Positions 35,061 through 43,373 of a DNA stretch of 64,000 nt are shown here, in pieces; position 1 is the stretch's first letter; the number at the start of each line of letters is the position of its first letter. Origin of the DNA: Chitinophaga deserti (GTDB lineage: Bacteria; Bacteroidota; Bacteroidia; Chitinophagales; Chitinophagaceae). The position numbers were made by a program, and so were the translations under genes. The stretch is taken from the NCBI RefSeq assembly GCF_003149455.1, contig NZ_QFFK01000002.1, positions 620,001 to 684,000 on the forward strand. The letters are read 5' to 3'. The notes under the pieces were generated by a model. That model worked only from the letters and a program-made list of their open reading frames with translations. It was not told the origin of the DNA and did no database searches.

Positions 35061-35756
35061 ATGACTAGCTTTGATGCACAAAGTGCTTTATCTATGAATG
35101 AGCAACAACATCTCGATACCCTTAAAGACATTAAGCGCATTATGGAGCGCAGTACCCGGTTTATGTCGCTCAGCGGACTGGGAGGTATAGGTGCAGGGCT
35201 GAGTGCCCTTATAGGCGCCTGGTTTGCCTGGCGTACTTTGGTGGCCTACCGGGCGTCATCAGTTCTCGACGGCGGTGTTTACGACCCTGCTGCTTCTGAC
35301 CAAACGTATACGGAAGAGGGGATACTGCTCAAACTGATCCTCATCGCCGCGGCGGTATTGCTGTGCGCCCTTACCACAGGGTGCTATTTTACCTGGCGTA
35401 AAGCCCGTCAGCAGGGCCTCCCTATCTGGGACCCCACGGCGCGTAAAGTTATCATCCACCTCGGCATACCGCTGGTGGCAGGCGGCCTCTTTATACTCGG
35501 CATGATATACAACGGCATCTACTACCTGATCGCCCCTACGTGCCTGGTGTTCTACGGCCTCGCCCTCATCAATGCCAGCAAATTCACTATGCCCGAACTA
35601 CGGTACGTTGGTTTCATTGAAACCCTCCTTGGCATCCTCGCCACTTTCTGGCTGGGCTTCGGACTCCTGTTCTGGGCCATCGGGTTTGGACTGGTACATA
35701 TTTTATATGGCATCATCATGTGGTGGAAATACGAACGCGCTCCTGAAGCGGCATAA
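35061..35756 (+). CDS. Multi-pass membrane protein of unknown function
   Basis: The 231-aa protein has about six hydrophobic helices. The N-terminal soluble part reads MNEQQHLDTLKDIKRIMERSTRF. The start may be ATG 35061 or ATG 35094, which gives 220 aa and a cleaner N-terminus. It is followed after 12 bp by the winged-helix gene and then dgkA, so the three form an operon. I cannot assign a family; the pairing with a small regulator suggests that this gene or dgkA is what the regulator controls. Confidence 0.7.
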   Translation: MTSFDAQSALSMNEQQHLDTLKDIKRIMERSTRFMSLSGLGGIGAGLSALIGAWFAWRTLVAYRASSVLDGGVYDPAASDQTYTEEGILLKLILIAAAVLLCALTTGCYFTWRKARQQGLPIWDPTARKVIIHLGIPLVAGGLFILGMIYNGIYYLIAPTCLVFYGLALINASKFTMPELRYVGFIETLLGILATFWLGFGLLFWAIGFGLVHILYGIIMWWKYERAPEAA

Positions 35757-35768
35757 ACCCCTGTTTGC

Positions 35769-36065
35769 ATGAATCCGATCGAGCATCTGAATAAACTGTT
35801 TGAAAGCCGCATCCGGCTGGGTGTGATGAGTATGCTGATGGTCAATGAAGAAGTCAGTTTCAACGACCTGAAGTCTATGCTGGACGTAACTGATGGTAAC
35901 CTGGCCTCCCACCTGTCTACCCTAGAGGAAAACGCGTATATCAAAGTTCACAAGGGATTTGTGGGCAGGAAAACCAATACCACCTATTCCATCACCAAAG
36001 TGGGCGAAAAGGCCTTCAAGGGCCACCTCGCCGCATTGGAAGCCATGATCAAATTTACGCAGTGA
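35769..36065 (+). CDS. Small winged-helix transcriptional regulator
   Basis: The 98-aa protein is essentially one winged-helix domain: FESRIRLGVMSMLMVNEEVSFNDLKSMLDVTDGNLASHLSTLEE, then a beta-wing (VHKGFVGRKTNTTYSITKVGEKAF). It matches the PadR/MarR-like small regulators (DUF-type wHTH) of Bacteroidota. Its stop TGA shares one base with the ATG of the next gene (TGATG), implying translational coupling with dgkA. It lacks an obvious ligand domain. Confidence 0.82.
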   Translation: MNPIEHLNKLFESRIRLGVMSMLMVNEEVSFNDLKSMLDVTDGNLASHLSTLEENAYIKVHKGFVGRKTNTTYSITKVGEKAFKGHLAALEAMIKFTQ

Positions 36066-36421
36066 TGAACCGGAGAACAGGTACTACCTCCAGCTTCCGC
36101 CATGCCTTCCGCGGCATTTTCACTGCCCTCCGCAGCGAACCTAATGCCCGCATCCATCTCGCAGCCACTGCGGCAGTAATTGCAGCCGCCTGCTACTTCC
36201 GCTGCTCCCCGGGCGAATGGGCCGTACTCGTCATCGCCACCGGTAGTGTATGGACGGCCGAACTGCTCAATACCGCCATCGAAAAATCGATGGACCTTCT
36301 CCACCCCGATCATCACCCCCTCGTTAAGAATATTAAGGATATGGCTGCCGGTGCAGTGCTTATTGCGGCCATCGCGGCAGTGGTTGCCGCAGGGTGCATC
36401 TTCCTTCCTAAAATGCTATAA
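36065..36421 (+). CDS. dgkA: Diacylglycerol kinase / undecaprenol kinase family protein
   Basis: The 118-aa membrane enzyme phosphorylates diacylglycerol or undecaprenol; which lipid is used cannot be told here. It has the DgkA motifs RSEPNARIHLAA (N-terminal helix), ELLNTAIEKSMDLLHPDHHPLVKNIKDMAAGAVLI with the catalytic Glu and Asp, and three membrane helices. I start at ATG 36065, which overlaps the upstream stop codon; GTG 36062 is one codon earlier. A terminator follows. Confidence 0.9.
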   Translation: MNRRTGTTSSFRHAFRGIFTALRSEPNARIHLAATAAVIAAACYFRCSPGEWAVLVIATGSVWTAELLNTAIEKSMDLLHPDHHPLVKNIKDMAAGAVLIAAIAAVVAAGCIFLPKML

Positions 36422-36451
36422 AAAAAGCCGGCTTCATCAGCCGGCTTTTTT
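36421..36451. terminator. Terminator between dgkA and the propeller-barrel gene
   Basis: The 13-bp arms 36421-36433 and 36439-36451 (AGCCGGCT core with A/T flanks) can end transcripts from both strands, as the two genes converge here. Confidence 0.85.
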
Positions 36452-36473
36452 GTGTATAGTAATCTCTTATGTT

Positions 36474-39400
36474 TTAGAAATCTACCCCCAGTGCGAAGGT
36501 CAGCTGTGGCTTGCCACGGAAGAACCCGGTCATGGGCCAGCCTGCATCGAAGCGGGCGAAATAACCCAGTACCGTGGTACGCGCACCAAATCCATAACCA
36601 CCAACGAAGGGCCCGAGGAATCCGTCTTTGATACGGATCACCACGCCTTCGGCAGTCGTGTATTCGGTGTAGTTGGCATCTTTAAACTTCAGCTTCTCGT
36701 TCCAGGCTGTACCAAGATCCACGAAAGTCATCAGCTGGAAGTTGCGGAGGAATGCACTGTTGATCGGCTTGTCAATAAACGTGGTGAACACCGGCAGGCG
36801 AAGCTCCGTATTGATCAGCATTACGTTATTACCGTTGCGGATATTCTGTTTGTAACCACGCATGTTAACAGCCAGCGTCTGATATGCATAGTTTTCGTTG
36901 GGGTTGGGAGCCCGGTTGCCGTAGATGTCCGGCTTGATCATCCAGTTGTCTACACCACCCAGGAAGTAGATCAGCTTGCGGGTGCCCCACGAAAGGTCAG
37001 CGGCAAAGCGGGTAGCCCAGATGAAGTTACGGTGTATCTCCACGTAATGACGGGCATCAATACCCATGTTGTAAGTGAATTTACCTTTAGGCGTAACCTG
37101 GCCGAAGAGAGTGTTGCGGTTGCTTTGCACCTGTGCAATCATATCCATATACACCTTGTAGCGGGTGCCTTTGTAGATGTTGATGGCGGGGTTGAGCACA
37201 TTGTCGTGCACATATTCCAGGCGCGCCAGTACGGCGGATTCCTTGTAGTTCTTTTCTTTCAGCGATGCTTCGTCGTTGGCAAGAACTACCAGCTCATCGG
37301 TACGGAGGCCGGCCTGGAGGCGAAGACTGCGCACCTGGTCAAACGGATAGCGTACTTCCGCCTGGTAGATGTTGGTTTTGTTCTTGATGGGAAGGCTGCT
37401 GCCATCCTGGAACTCAAATGCCGCCTTTTCCACCTTGCGGTAGTACGTCAGCTTATAGTCGAAGCGTTTCTTCAGGTAAGAGAACGAGAACATGTATTCC
37501 GTACCATCGAGGGCGAGGGGGATACGGAATGCACCGCTGAACTTGAAGTCTTCCATCAGGTCGCTGATGCCCAGGCGGATGAGGCCATTCACCGGATCCT
37601 GCAGGCGGATGGGCCCCTGCGGCCAGCCGAAGTAAGGCTGGTAGCGGTTCATGAGCACAGAGTTATCGATCTGCGTTACCAGGTAATCGGAGCTGAACTT
37701 CAGGCGGTAATTACCCAGGCGTGCACTTTTCAGGATACCCGGTTCTTTCTTCTCTGCAAGCAAAAGCGGTGCATCTTCTCCTTTGGAAGTATCTACAGGC
37801 TCGTTACCAAATTCGTTCTGGAAGAAGTTGGGCTGCTTGGCAGCAGTATCCTGCTTCGCATAGTAACTGGGCAGCCCCAGGCGTAAGGAGTCATCGCGCA
37901 TTTGCTGCAGCCTGAAGTTGGTGGGGCGGGCAGATACATTGCGTTTCCGCAGCGTGTTGGTATCCACTTTCAGCTTATACAGGCGCTTCCAGTCTCCGAT
38001 CTGCACCACTTCAGATACCATACCCTGATCTCCCGCAATCCGCGATTCCTTGATACCAAACGAGTAGTTGGTAACGGGGAACACATACGTAGAGTCGTTG
38101 GTGATGGTAATGGCCTGTATGGAATCAGGAGCCGTGGCGCCATAATCCATCAATGCAGAGTCGAGATCTTCCTTGTCGGGGTTGTAAAGTATTTCAGCAC
38201 CCACGAAGTAGAGAGAATCCACCCCTGCTCTTTCAGCCCTGAAGAAACCGGCGTAGCGGTTGGCGATACCATTGGCATCGCTCACGAAGGTGAAGTGAGT
38301 GGTGTTATATTGTACGGGCAGCCGTGCATTGCCATAGGGCAGGTTGGTAAGCTGCGAGATTTGCTTTTCGGAAGATTTGTTCCAGTTATCCACCATAAAG
38401 ATGTTGTACCGGTTATGCGGCATCACGGTGTCGGAAGTACGGGCTTTGGGACTAGGGCGGTTGGAGGAATAGATGATCCCGCTTTTACCGGGGAATGCGG
38501 CAAAGGAGGGGTCGAGGTCGTCCCAAACGTCGTTCGTGATCTGGTCTACCTTACCATTGGTGATGCTGTAGGTAAAGATGTCGGTATGCCCATTACGTAC
38601 GGCGGAGAGCAGGAGCGAGTTATCGAACTCGAAGAAGTACTTCATGTCGATGATCCTTTCAAACATCGGAAGGTCCTGCTTAATGGTGATTTTCGAGATC
38701 AGGTCGTAAATCATGAGGCGTGTTTTGCCTTCTGATTCATAAACTACGGCCAGGCGGTTACCTTTCTGGTTCCATGCGAGGAGGGGATAGTTGGGATCCA
38801 GCTTGGAAGTGAGTTGTTTAACACCGCTTTTCAGGAGCACCTTTTGGGTGGTCCATCCGAGGTTGATCTTCACTTTATAGGTGCCTTTGCTGTATTCCAC
38901 GAGGGCTACCATGCTGTTTTTAGGGTTGGCCTGGAAGCGGTAGTAATCCTTTTCGCCTCTTTTACCCAGTTCTTTGGAGATGACCCCGGTACCACGGGTT
39001 ACCTGCCGGCGGCGGCGCCCGTCTTCCTGGTAGCGCTTCCTGAACCACATCATGAAGTCGGCCTGAGCGGCTTTGGGTTTCATATGCAGCACCTGCTCGA
39101 ATCCTTTTTTAAGACCGCGGTTGATACGGGTGATGTACATGAGGTAAGGCACGGCATCTTTCCCGTACTTGCTTTCCACATAATACCAGAAAGCCTGGCC
39201 GGCCAGGAGGGGTTTATCGAAAGTAAGCTGGTTGAAGGTGTTATATCTGCCGGAGTTGAGGACGGATTTCAGCTGATCGTCCAGCTGGGGATTCCAGTTT
39301 TCGGCGGCGTAGGCGATAAAGCCATCGGTGAACCAGTTGGGGAAGTCGATCAATACGGCATTACCGGCAAATTCGCCGATATCTTCACCGAAAAGGAGGG

Positions 39401-39854
39401 TTTCGAGCATTACCCGGGCTATACCCTGGCGGATCTGGCGGCGGAGGTTGGCATGGTCGCCATCGAAATACACCAGCAGCTTGTTACCTACCAGCTTGGT
39501 TACACCACCTGTGTTCTGCCAGTCTACCCCTATCCCTACGTTGGATTGTTTAAACTCGGCAAAGTTGTTGTACACAATAATATTCACTTTCTGCCGAAAG
39601 GTAAATTCCATGAATTCCTCCAGCTGGGGGAGTTCCTTTTCCGCGCATTGGGCAACATACTTTCCGAGCTCCAGGCCATTCTGGGCGAAGTAGGTGTTGA
39701 AGTGCCGGGTGGTATAGAACCGCCACTTGAAGTTCTTGTATTGCACCCGGTTCTGCCCGAATTCCACCGTATTCGTCTGTGCCTGAACGTGAACATAACC
39801 TATCAGCAGGAAGAATAAGCATGGAATAAATGACCTAGTAATAAATCGGTTCAT
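36474..39854 (-). CDS. Large exported protein: TolB-like propeller plus C-terminal outer-membrane barrel
   Basis: The 1126-aa protein starts at ATG 39854, which gives a signal peptide (MNRFITRSFIPCLFFLLIGYVHVQAQ); an upstream in-frame start at 39911 would coincide with the divergent gene start. The N-terminal part (about 25-300) contains a TDGFIAYAAENW-like segment resembling the peptidase-MA/gluzincin-like fold, but no complete HExxH is visible. Then a WD40/PD40-type propeller (YYSSNRPSPKART, DDLDPSFAAFPGKSG) and a barrel ending in FALGVDF. It may work in outer-membrane assembly or surface-protein handling; that is inference. Confidence 0.75.
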   Translation of the reverse strand: MNRFITRSFIPCLFFLLIGYVHVQAQTNTVEFGQNRVQYKNFKWRFYTTRHFNTYFAQNGLELGKYVAQCAEKELPQLEEFMEFTFRQKVNIIVYNNFAEFKQSNVGIGVDWQNTGGVTKLVGNKLLVYFDGDHANLRRQIRQGIARVMLETLLFGEDIGEFAGNAVLIDFPNWFTDGFIAYAAENWNPQLDDQLKSVLNSGRYNTFNQLTFDKPLLAGQAFWYYVESKYGKDAVPYLMYITRINRGLKKGFEQVLHMKPKAAQADFMMWFRKRYQEDGRRRRQVTRGTGVISKELGKRGEKDYYRFQANPKNSMVALVEYSKGTYKVKINLGWTTQKVLLKSGVKQLTSKLDPNYPLLAWNQKGNRLAVVYESEGKTRLMIYDLISKITIKQDLPMFERIIDMKYFFEFDNSLLLSAVRNGHTDIFTYSITNGKVDQITNDVWDDLDPSFAAFPGKSGIIYSSNRPSPKARTSDTVMPHNRYNIFMVDNWNKSSEKQISQLTNLPYGNARLPVQYNTTHFTFVSDANGIANRYAGFFRAERAGVDSLYFVGAEILYNPDKEDLDSALMDYGATAPDSIQAITITNDSTYVFPVTNYSFGIKESRIAGDQGMVSEVVQIGDWKRLYKLKVDTNTLRKRNVSARPTNFRLQQMRDDSLRLGLPSYYAKQDTAAKQPNFFQNEFGNEPVDTSKGEDAPLLLAEKKEPGILKSARLGNYRLKFSSDYLVTQIDNSVLMNRYQPYFGWPQGPIRLQDPVNGLIRLGISDLMEDFKFSGAFRIPLALDGTEYMFSFSYLKKRFDYKLTYYRKVEKAAFEFQDGSSLPIKNKTNIYQAEVRYPFDQVRSLRLQAGLRTDELVVLANDEASLKEKNYKESAVLARLEYVHDNVLNPAINIYKGTRYKVYMDMIAQVQSNRNTLFGQVTPKGKFTYNMGIDARHYVEIHRNFIWATRFAADLSWGTRKLIYFLGGVDNWMIKPDIYGNRAPNPNENYAYQTLAVNMRGYKQNIRNGNNVMLINTELRLPVFTTFIDKPINSAFLRNFQLMTFVDLGTAWNEKLKFKDANYTEYTTAEGVVIRIKDGFLGPFVGGYGFGARTTVLGYFARFDAGWPMTGFFRGKPQLTFALGVDF

Positions 39855-39910
39855 ACGGAAAGTATTGATAATATTGTGTTGCGAATTAAAATTAGTAAAA
39901 AACGTCAACA

Positions 39911-40573
39911 ATGTTTGAAATCAGGTGCTTCACGGTTAATCCTTTTCAGGAGAATACATACGTACTAATTAACGAAAAAAAGCAGTGTATCATTATAGAC
40001 CCGGGATTTTATTATGAAGAAGAGCGGGCAAAGTTCATCAGGTTCATGGAAGACAATGGGTTGACTGTAGCCCGGTTGCTCAATACGCACTGCCATCTGG
40101 ACCATATATTCAGCAACAGGCTGGTACAGAAAATGTTTGGTAAAGGCCCGGAAATACACCGTTTAGACCAGGTGGTGCTCGACCGGGCGCCCCAATCTGG
40201 CCAGATGTACAACATTCCCTTCGAGCCGTCTCCCGAGCCGGCAGGCTACCTCGAAGAAGGGGATAAGGTGATTTTGGGAGAAGATGAGCTGGAAGTGATC
40301 CTCACCCCCGGCCATTCCCCCGGCAGCATTTCTTTCTACTGCGCTAAACAAAACTTTGTAATTGCGGGAGACGTGTTATTTAAACAGAGCGTAGGCCGTT
40401 CCGACTTTCCCGGAGGTAATTTTGAAACACTGGCTCGTAGTATCCGGGAAAAGCTCTACAAACTGCCAAACGATACCATCGTGTATTCAGGCCATGGTCC
40501 CGAAACTACGATCGGGTTCGAGAAGTTACACAACCCCTTTGTGCCGGAAGACCCCTCAACCCGCCTTGCGTAA
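39911..40573 (+). CDS. MBL-fold metallo-hydrolase (glyoxalase II-like)
   Basis: The 220-aa protein has the metallo-beta-lactamase metal motif THCHLDH (His60, His62, Asp64, His65), then GHSPGS, AGDVLF and a late GHGPET histidine, giving a dinuclear zinc site. The short length and motif order fit the glyoxalase-II/hydrolase branch. A thioester such as S-lactoylglutathione is a family-typical substrate, but the actual one here is unknown. Its 3' end overlaps the convergent flippase gene by 18 bp. Confidence 0.9.
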   Translation: MFEIRCFTVNPFQENTYVLINEKKQCIIIDPGFYYEEERAKFIRFMEDNGLTVARLLNTHCHLDHIFSNRLVQKMFGKGPEIHRLDQVVLDRAPQSGQMYNIPFEPSPEPAGYLEEGDKVILGEDELEVILTPGHSPGSISFYCAKQNFVIAGDVLFKQSVGRSDFPGGNFETLARSIREKLYKLPNDTIVYSGHGPETTIGFEKLHNPFVPEDPSTRLA

Positions 40574-42043
40574 CAGCAGCCGGGCAATATTTTTCCTTTC
40601 CGGCCAGGCTATAACGGCCAGGTATACACCCATCCCCGCCACACCGGCGATCTGGATGGGCCAGAAACCGAATCCTTCCACACGCAGCAGGTTCTGCAAA
40701 ACATAAATCACCCCCGCCAGCGCGAGGTATCCCAGAATGCGGGGTACCTCGTAAGGCACCGGGTAATACTTCTGCCCCAACAGGTACGACGCGGCCATCA
40801 TAGACCCATAGCAGGCAAACGTTGCCCAGGCAGAGCCGGTATAGCTGAACTGCGGAATCCACCAGATATTCAGAATGATGGTTACCAGCGCCCCGCCCAG
40901 CGTGATCCACACCCCCATGAGGTTGCGGTTGGTTAGTTTATACCAGATGGTAAGATTGTAGTAAATGCCCAGAAACACCGTGGCCATGGCCAGCACAGGT
41001 ACGATATTAATACCCTCGGCATACGACTTATCCGCCCCACGGGTGATGAACCATACCCAAACTTCCTGGAACAGTGCCACCACGAGGAAGATGGCTCCCA
41101 TGAACATAGTGAAGTACTTCATAACCCGGGCATAGGTTTGCTGCGCATCCTGACGGCCACTCTGGTTGAAGAAGAACGGCTCCGCACCCATCCGGAATGC
41201 GGTAATACTGATGGTAACCAGCACCGCCAGCTTGTAGTTAGCGGAGAAGATACCCAGCAAACTCATCGATACCTCCCGGGTAGCAGGGTATACCTGCGGG
41301 AAAATAAGGCGGCTCAGCATCTCGTTGATCATCCCACCGATACCGATGGCTACCAGCGGCCAGCTGTAGAGGATCACCTCTTTCCATAACATTTTATCGA
41401 ACTTCCAGCGGAAAGCGCTGTATTCTTTAGAAAGGAACAGCAGCGAACAGGCACTGGCGATCATATTGGCGATCACGAAATACTCCACGCCAAGGTCTGG
41501 GTTATACCATGAAAGGTATCCTGCCGCATGGAGCCTGGGCGCATATTTCAGGAGGAACACCGTCAGCACGATCTGCACCAGGATGGTGGCAAGCTTCACA
41601 GCGGCGAACTTACGGGGCCTGCCTTCCTGCCGCAGCCGGGCGAAAGGAATAGTGGTGAGGGTATCGAAGAAGAGGACGCCCGTGGCCAGCATCACGAGGT
41701 GACTGCGGCCGGGGAAGCCCAAACCATCTGCCAGTACGGGAGAACCAATCAGCAGCACACCTGAAAACAGGATCGTGCTCACGATCATGGAAACACTCAG
41801 GGTATTATATAACCGGTCTTTATCGACAGATTGCGTAAACCGGAAATAACTGGTTTCCAGCCCGTAGGTGAAAATAACGTTGCAGAAAGGGATAAAGGCA
41901 TACAGCTGGCCCACTTCGCCGAACTTATCGGCCGGGAACACGCTGGTGAGGAAAAGCTGGAGGATGAAGCCCAGGAATCGGTGTAGGATGGTAGGTATGC
42001 CATACCAGATCGTTGCTCCTGCCAGTTTCTTGATATTTCCCAT
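40556..42043 (-). CDS. Polysaccharide/oligosaccharide flippase (Wzx/MATE-like)
   Basis: The 495-aa integral membrane protein has about 14 transmembrane helices and opens with IKKLAGATIWYGIPTILHRFLGFILQL, the typical start of lipid-linked polysaccharide flippases (MVF/MATE superfamily). Such proteins move an undecaprenyl-linked sugar unit across the inner membrane. No glycosyltransferase genes are adjacent, so it is not in an obvious surface-polysaccharide cluster. It lies 33 bp after arfB on the same strand and may share its transcript. Confidence 0.9.
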   Translation of the reverse strand: MGNIKKLAGATIWYGIPTILHRFLGFILQLFLTSVFPADKFGEVGQLYAFIPFCNVIFTYGLETSYFRFTQSVDKDRLYNTLSVSMIVSTILFSGVLLIGSPVLADGLGFPGRSHLVMLATGVLFFDTLTTIPFARLRQEGRPRKFAAVKLATILVQIVLTVFLLKYAPRLHAAGYLSWYNPDLGVEYFVIANMIASACSLLFLSKEYSAFRWKFDKMLWKEVILYSWPLVAIGIGGMINEMLSRLIFPQVYPATREVSMSLLGIFSANYKLAVLVTISITAFRMGAEPFFFNQSGRQDAQQTYARVMKYFTMFMGAIFLVVALFQEVWVWFITRGADKSYAEGINIVPVLAMATVFLGIYYNLTIWYKLTNRNLMGVWITLGGALVTIILNIWWIPQFSYTGSAWATFACYGSMMAASYLLGQKYYPVPYEVPRILGYLALAGVIYVLQNLLRVEGFGFWPIQIAGVAGMGVYLAVIAWPERKNIARLLLRKAG

Positions 42044-42075
42044 TCGTCGGTTTTAATCCAATATAAATAATCGTA

Positions 42076-42480
42076 TCAATAGTCGCCCCCCGATCCCGGG
42101 CGGCGGTTTTGTTTCTTCTCGCTGAGTCGCTTCTTGAACTGAAGACGCTTTTCTTTCATGGCTTTGGTAGGCTTCACCTTTTTACGCTGCTTCGGTACAA
42201 AGAGGCCCTTTTCCAGCAAGGCGTTCATCTTCCGGATCACTTCCCCTTTATTACCCAGCTGCGAGCGTTCCGTTTGCGATTTCACCTGCAGCAGCCCGTC
42301 GGCATTCAGCTTGCCGCCAAGGTTCTGCAACAGCAAAGCCTTCTGCTCATCCGTGAGCAGGTCAGATTCCGCGATGTTGAAATATCCTTCCACCATCGTT
42401 TCCACCTTATTCACGTTCTGGCCGCCCTTCCCGCCACTGCGGGCCGTTTTGAATTTTATTTCCTGAGTCACGTCAAGCAT
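42076..42480 (-). CDS. arfB: Peptidyl-tRNA hydrolase / ribosome rescue factor ArfB
   Basis: ArfB frees ribosomes stalled without a stop codon by hydrolysing the peptidyl-tRNA. The start at ATG 42480 gives the usual 134 aa; a longer in-frame start at 42522 adds a non-family leader. The catalytic GGQ is at 19-21 (SGGKGGQNVNK), and the C-terminal tail is strongly basic (KKRLSEKKQNRR), as needed to enter the empty mRNA channel. It is divergent from dtd. Confidence 0.93.
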   Translation of the reverse strand: MLDVTQEIKFKTARSGGKGGQNVNKVETMVEGYFNIAESDLLTDEQKALLLQNLGGKLNADGLLQVKSQTERSQLGNKGEVIRKMNALLEKGLFVPKQRKKVKPTKAMKEKRLQFKKRLSEKKQNRRPGSGGDY

Positions 42481-42503
42481 AACACATTCCTTATCTTTAA
42501 CCG

Positions 42504-42511
42504 CAAATGTA
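42504..42511 (-). promoter_or_regulatory. Bacteroidota -7 element for arfB
   Basis: On the minus strand TACATTTG matches TAnnTTTG and lies 23 bp before the chosen ATG at 42480, supporting that start over 42522. Confidence 0.4.
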
Positions 42512-42532
42512 AATCCTTCCACTGTATATTTT

Positions 42533-42985
42533 ATGAGAGCTGTGATTCAAAGGGTGACCCGGGCCGATGTAACGATCGGCGGGCAGGTTAAATCCGCCAT
42601 CGGCGGCGGCCTGCTTGTACTACTGGGTATCGAAGACGCCGATACGGCGGAAGATATTGCCTGGCTGAGTGCCAAAATAGCCAACCTCCGCATCTTCAAT
42701 GATGAGAACGGGGTGATGAACCGCAGCGTACTGGAAACCGGGGGAGAAGTACTCCTCATCTCCCAGTTTACCCTCCATGCCTCCACTAAAAAAGGCAACC
42801 GCCCCAGCTACCTCCGCGCCAGTAAGCCCGATACGGCCATCCCGCTGTACGAAAGCACCATTGCAAGGCTGGAGGCCGACCTGGGGAAAAGCATCGGTAC
42901 CGGTACCTTCGGGGCAGACATGCAGGTGTCTCTCCTGAACGACGGGCCCGTTACCATCATTATAGACACTAAAAACCGCGAATAA
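42533..42985 (+). CDS. dtd: D-aminoacyl-tRNA deacylase
   Basis: DTD hydrolyses D-amino acids (and glycine mischarged on tRNA(Ala)) from tRNA. The 150-aa product has the conserved MRAVIQRVTRADVTI start, the SQFTL motif and the cross-subunit NDGPVTI motif that forms the chiral proofreading pocket. It forms a tail-to-start pair with the MazG-like gene, whose ATG follows the stop codon immediately. Confidence 0.96.
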   Translation: MRAVIQRVTRADVTIGGQVKSAIGGGLLVLLGIEDADTAEDIAWLSAKIANLRIFNDENGVMNRSVLETGGEVLLISQFTLHASTKKGNRPSYLRASKPDTAIPLYESTIARLEADLGKSIGTGTFGADMQVSLLNDGPVTIIIDTKNRE

Positions 42986-43315
42986 ATGACCATCCAGGAA
43001 GCGCAGCAGCGGGTAGACCAATGGATCAATACCACCGGCGTCCGCTATTTTTCCGAGCTCACCAATATGGCCATCCTCACTGAAGAGGTGGGGGAAGTGG
43101 CCCGGATCATTGCCCGCCAGTATGGCGACCAGTCGTTCAAGCCCTCAGACCGCGATAAGAACCTGCCGGATGAACTGGCCGATGTGCTCTGGGTAATTCT
43201 CTGCCTCGCTAACCAGACCGGTACCGACCTCACGGCAGCGCTGGAGAAGAACTTTGAGAAGAAAACGGTGCGGGATGCCCAGCGGCACCAGGATAATGAG
43301 AAACTCCGGGGCTAA
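42986..43315 (+). CDS. MazG-like nucleotide pyrophosphohydrolase
   Basis: The 109-aa all-alpha protein has the ExxE...ExxD metal motif of the MazG/dUTPase-like superfamily (ILTEEVGEVARII and PDELADVLW). These enzymes clean non-canonical NTPs. It abuts dtd without a gap and so is co-transcribed with it; glyS follows after 58 bp under its own promoter. Confidence 0.88.
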   Translation: MTIQEAQQRVDQWINTTGVRYFSELTNMAILTEEVGEVARIIARQYGDQSFKPSDRDKNLPDELADVLWVILCLANQTGTDLTAALEKNFEKKTVRDAQRHQDNEKLRG

Positions 43316-43339
43316 AGCATGAATTTTTAATACAATACG

Positions 43340-43366
43340 TTGTTTCAAAATAGGATTTTATCTTTG
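43340..43366 (+). promoter_or_regulatory. glyS promoter (TTG / TATCTTTG)
   Basis: TTG at 43340-43342 and TATCTTTG at 43359-43366 are separated by 16 bp, a good Bacteroidota sigma-A promoter. The element ends 7 bp before the ATG, so the mRNA leader would be only a few bases long. Confidence 0.55.
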
Positions 43367-43373
43367 CGCGACT

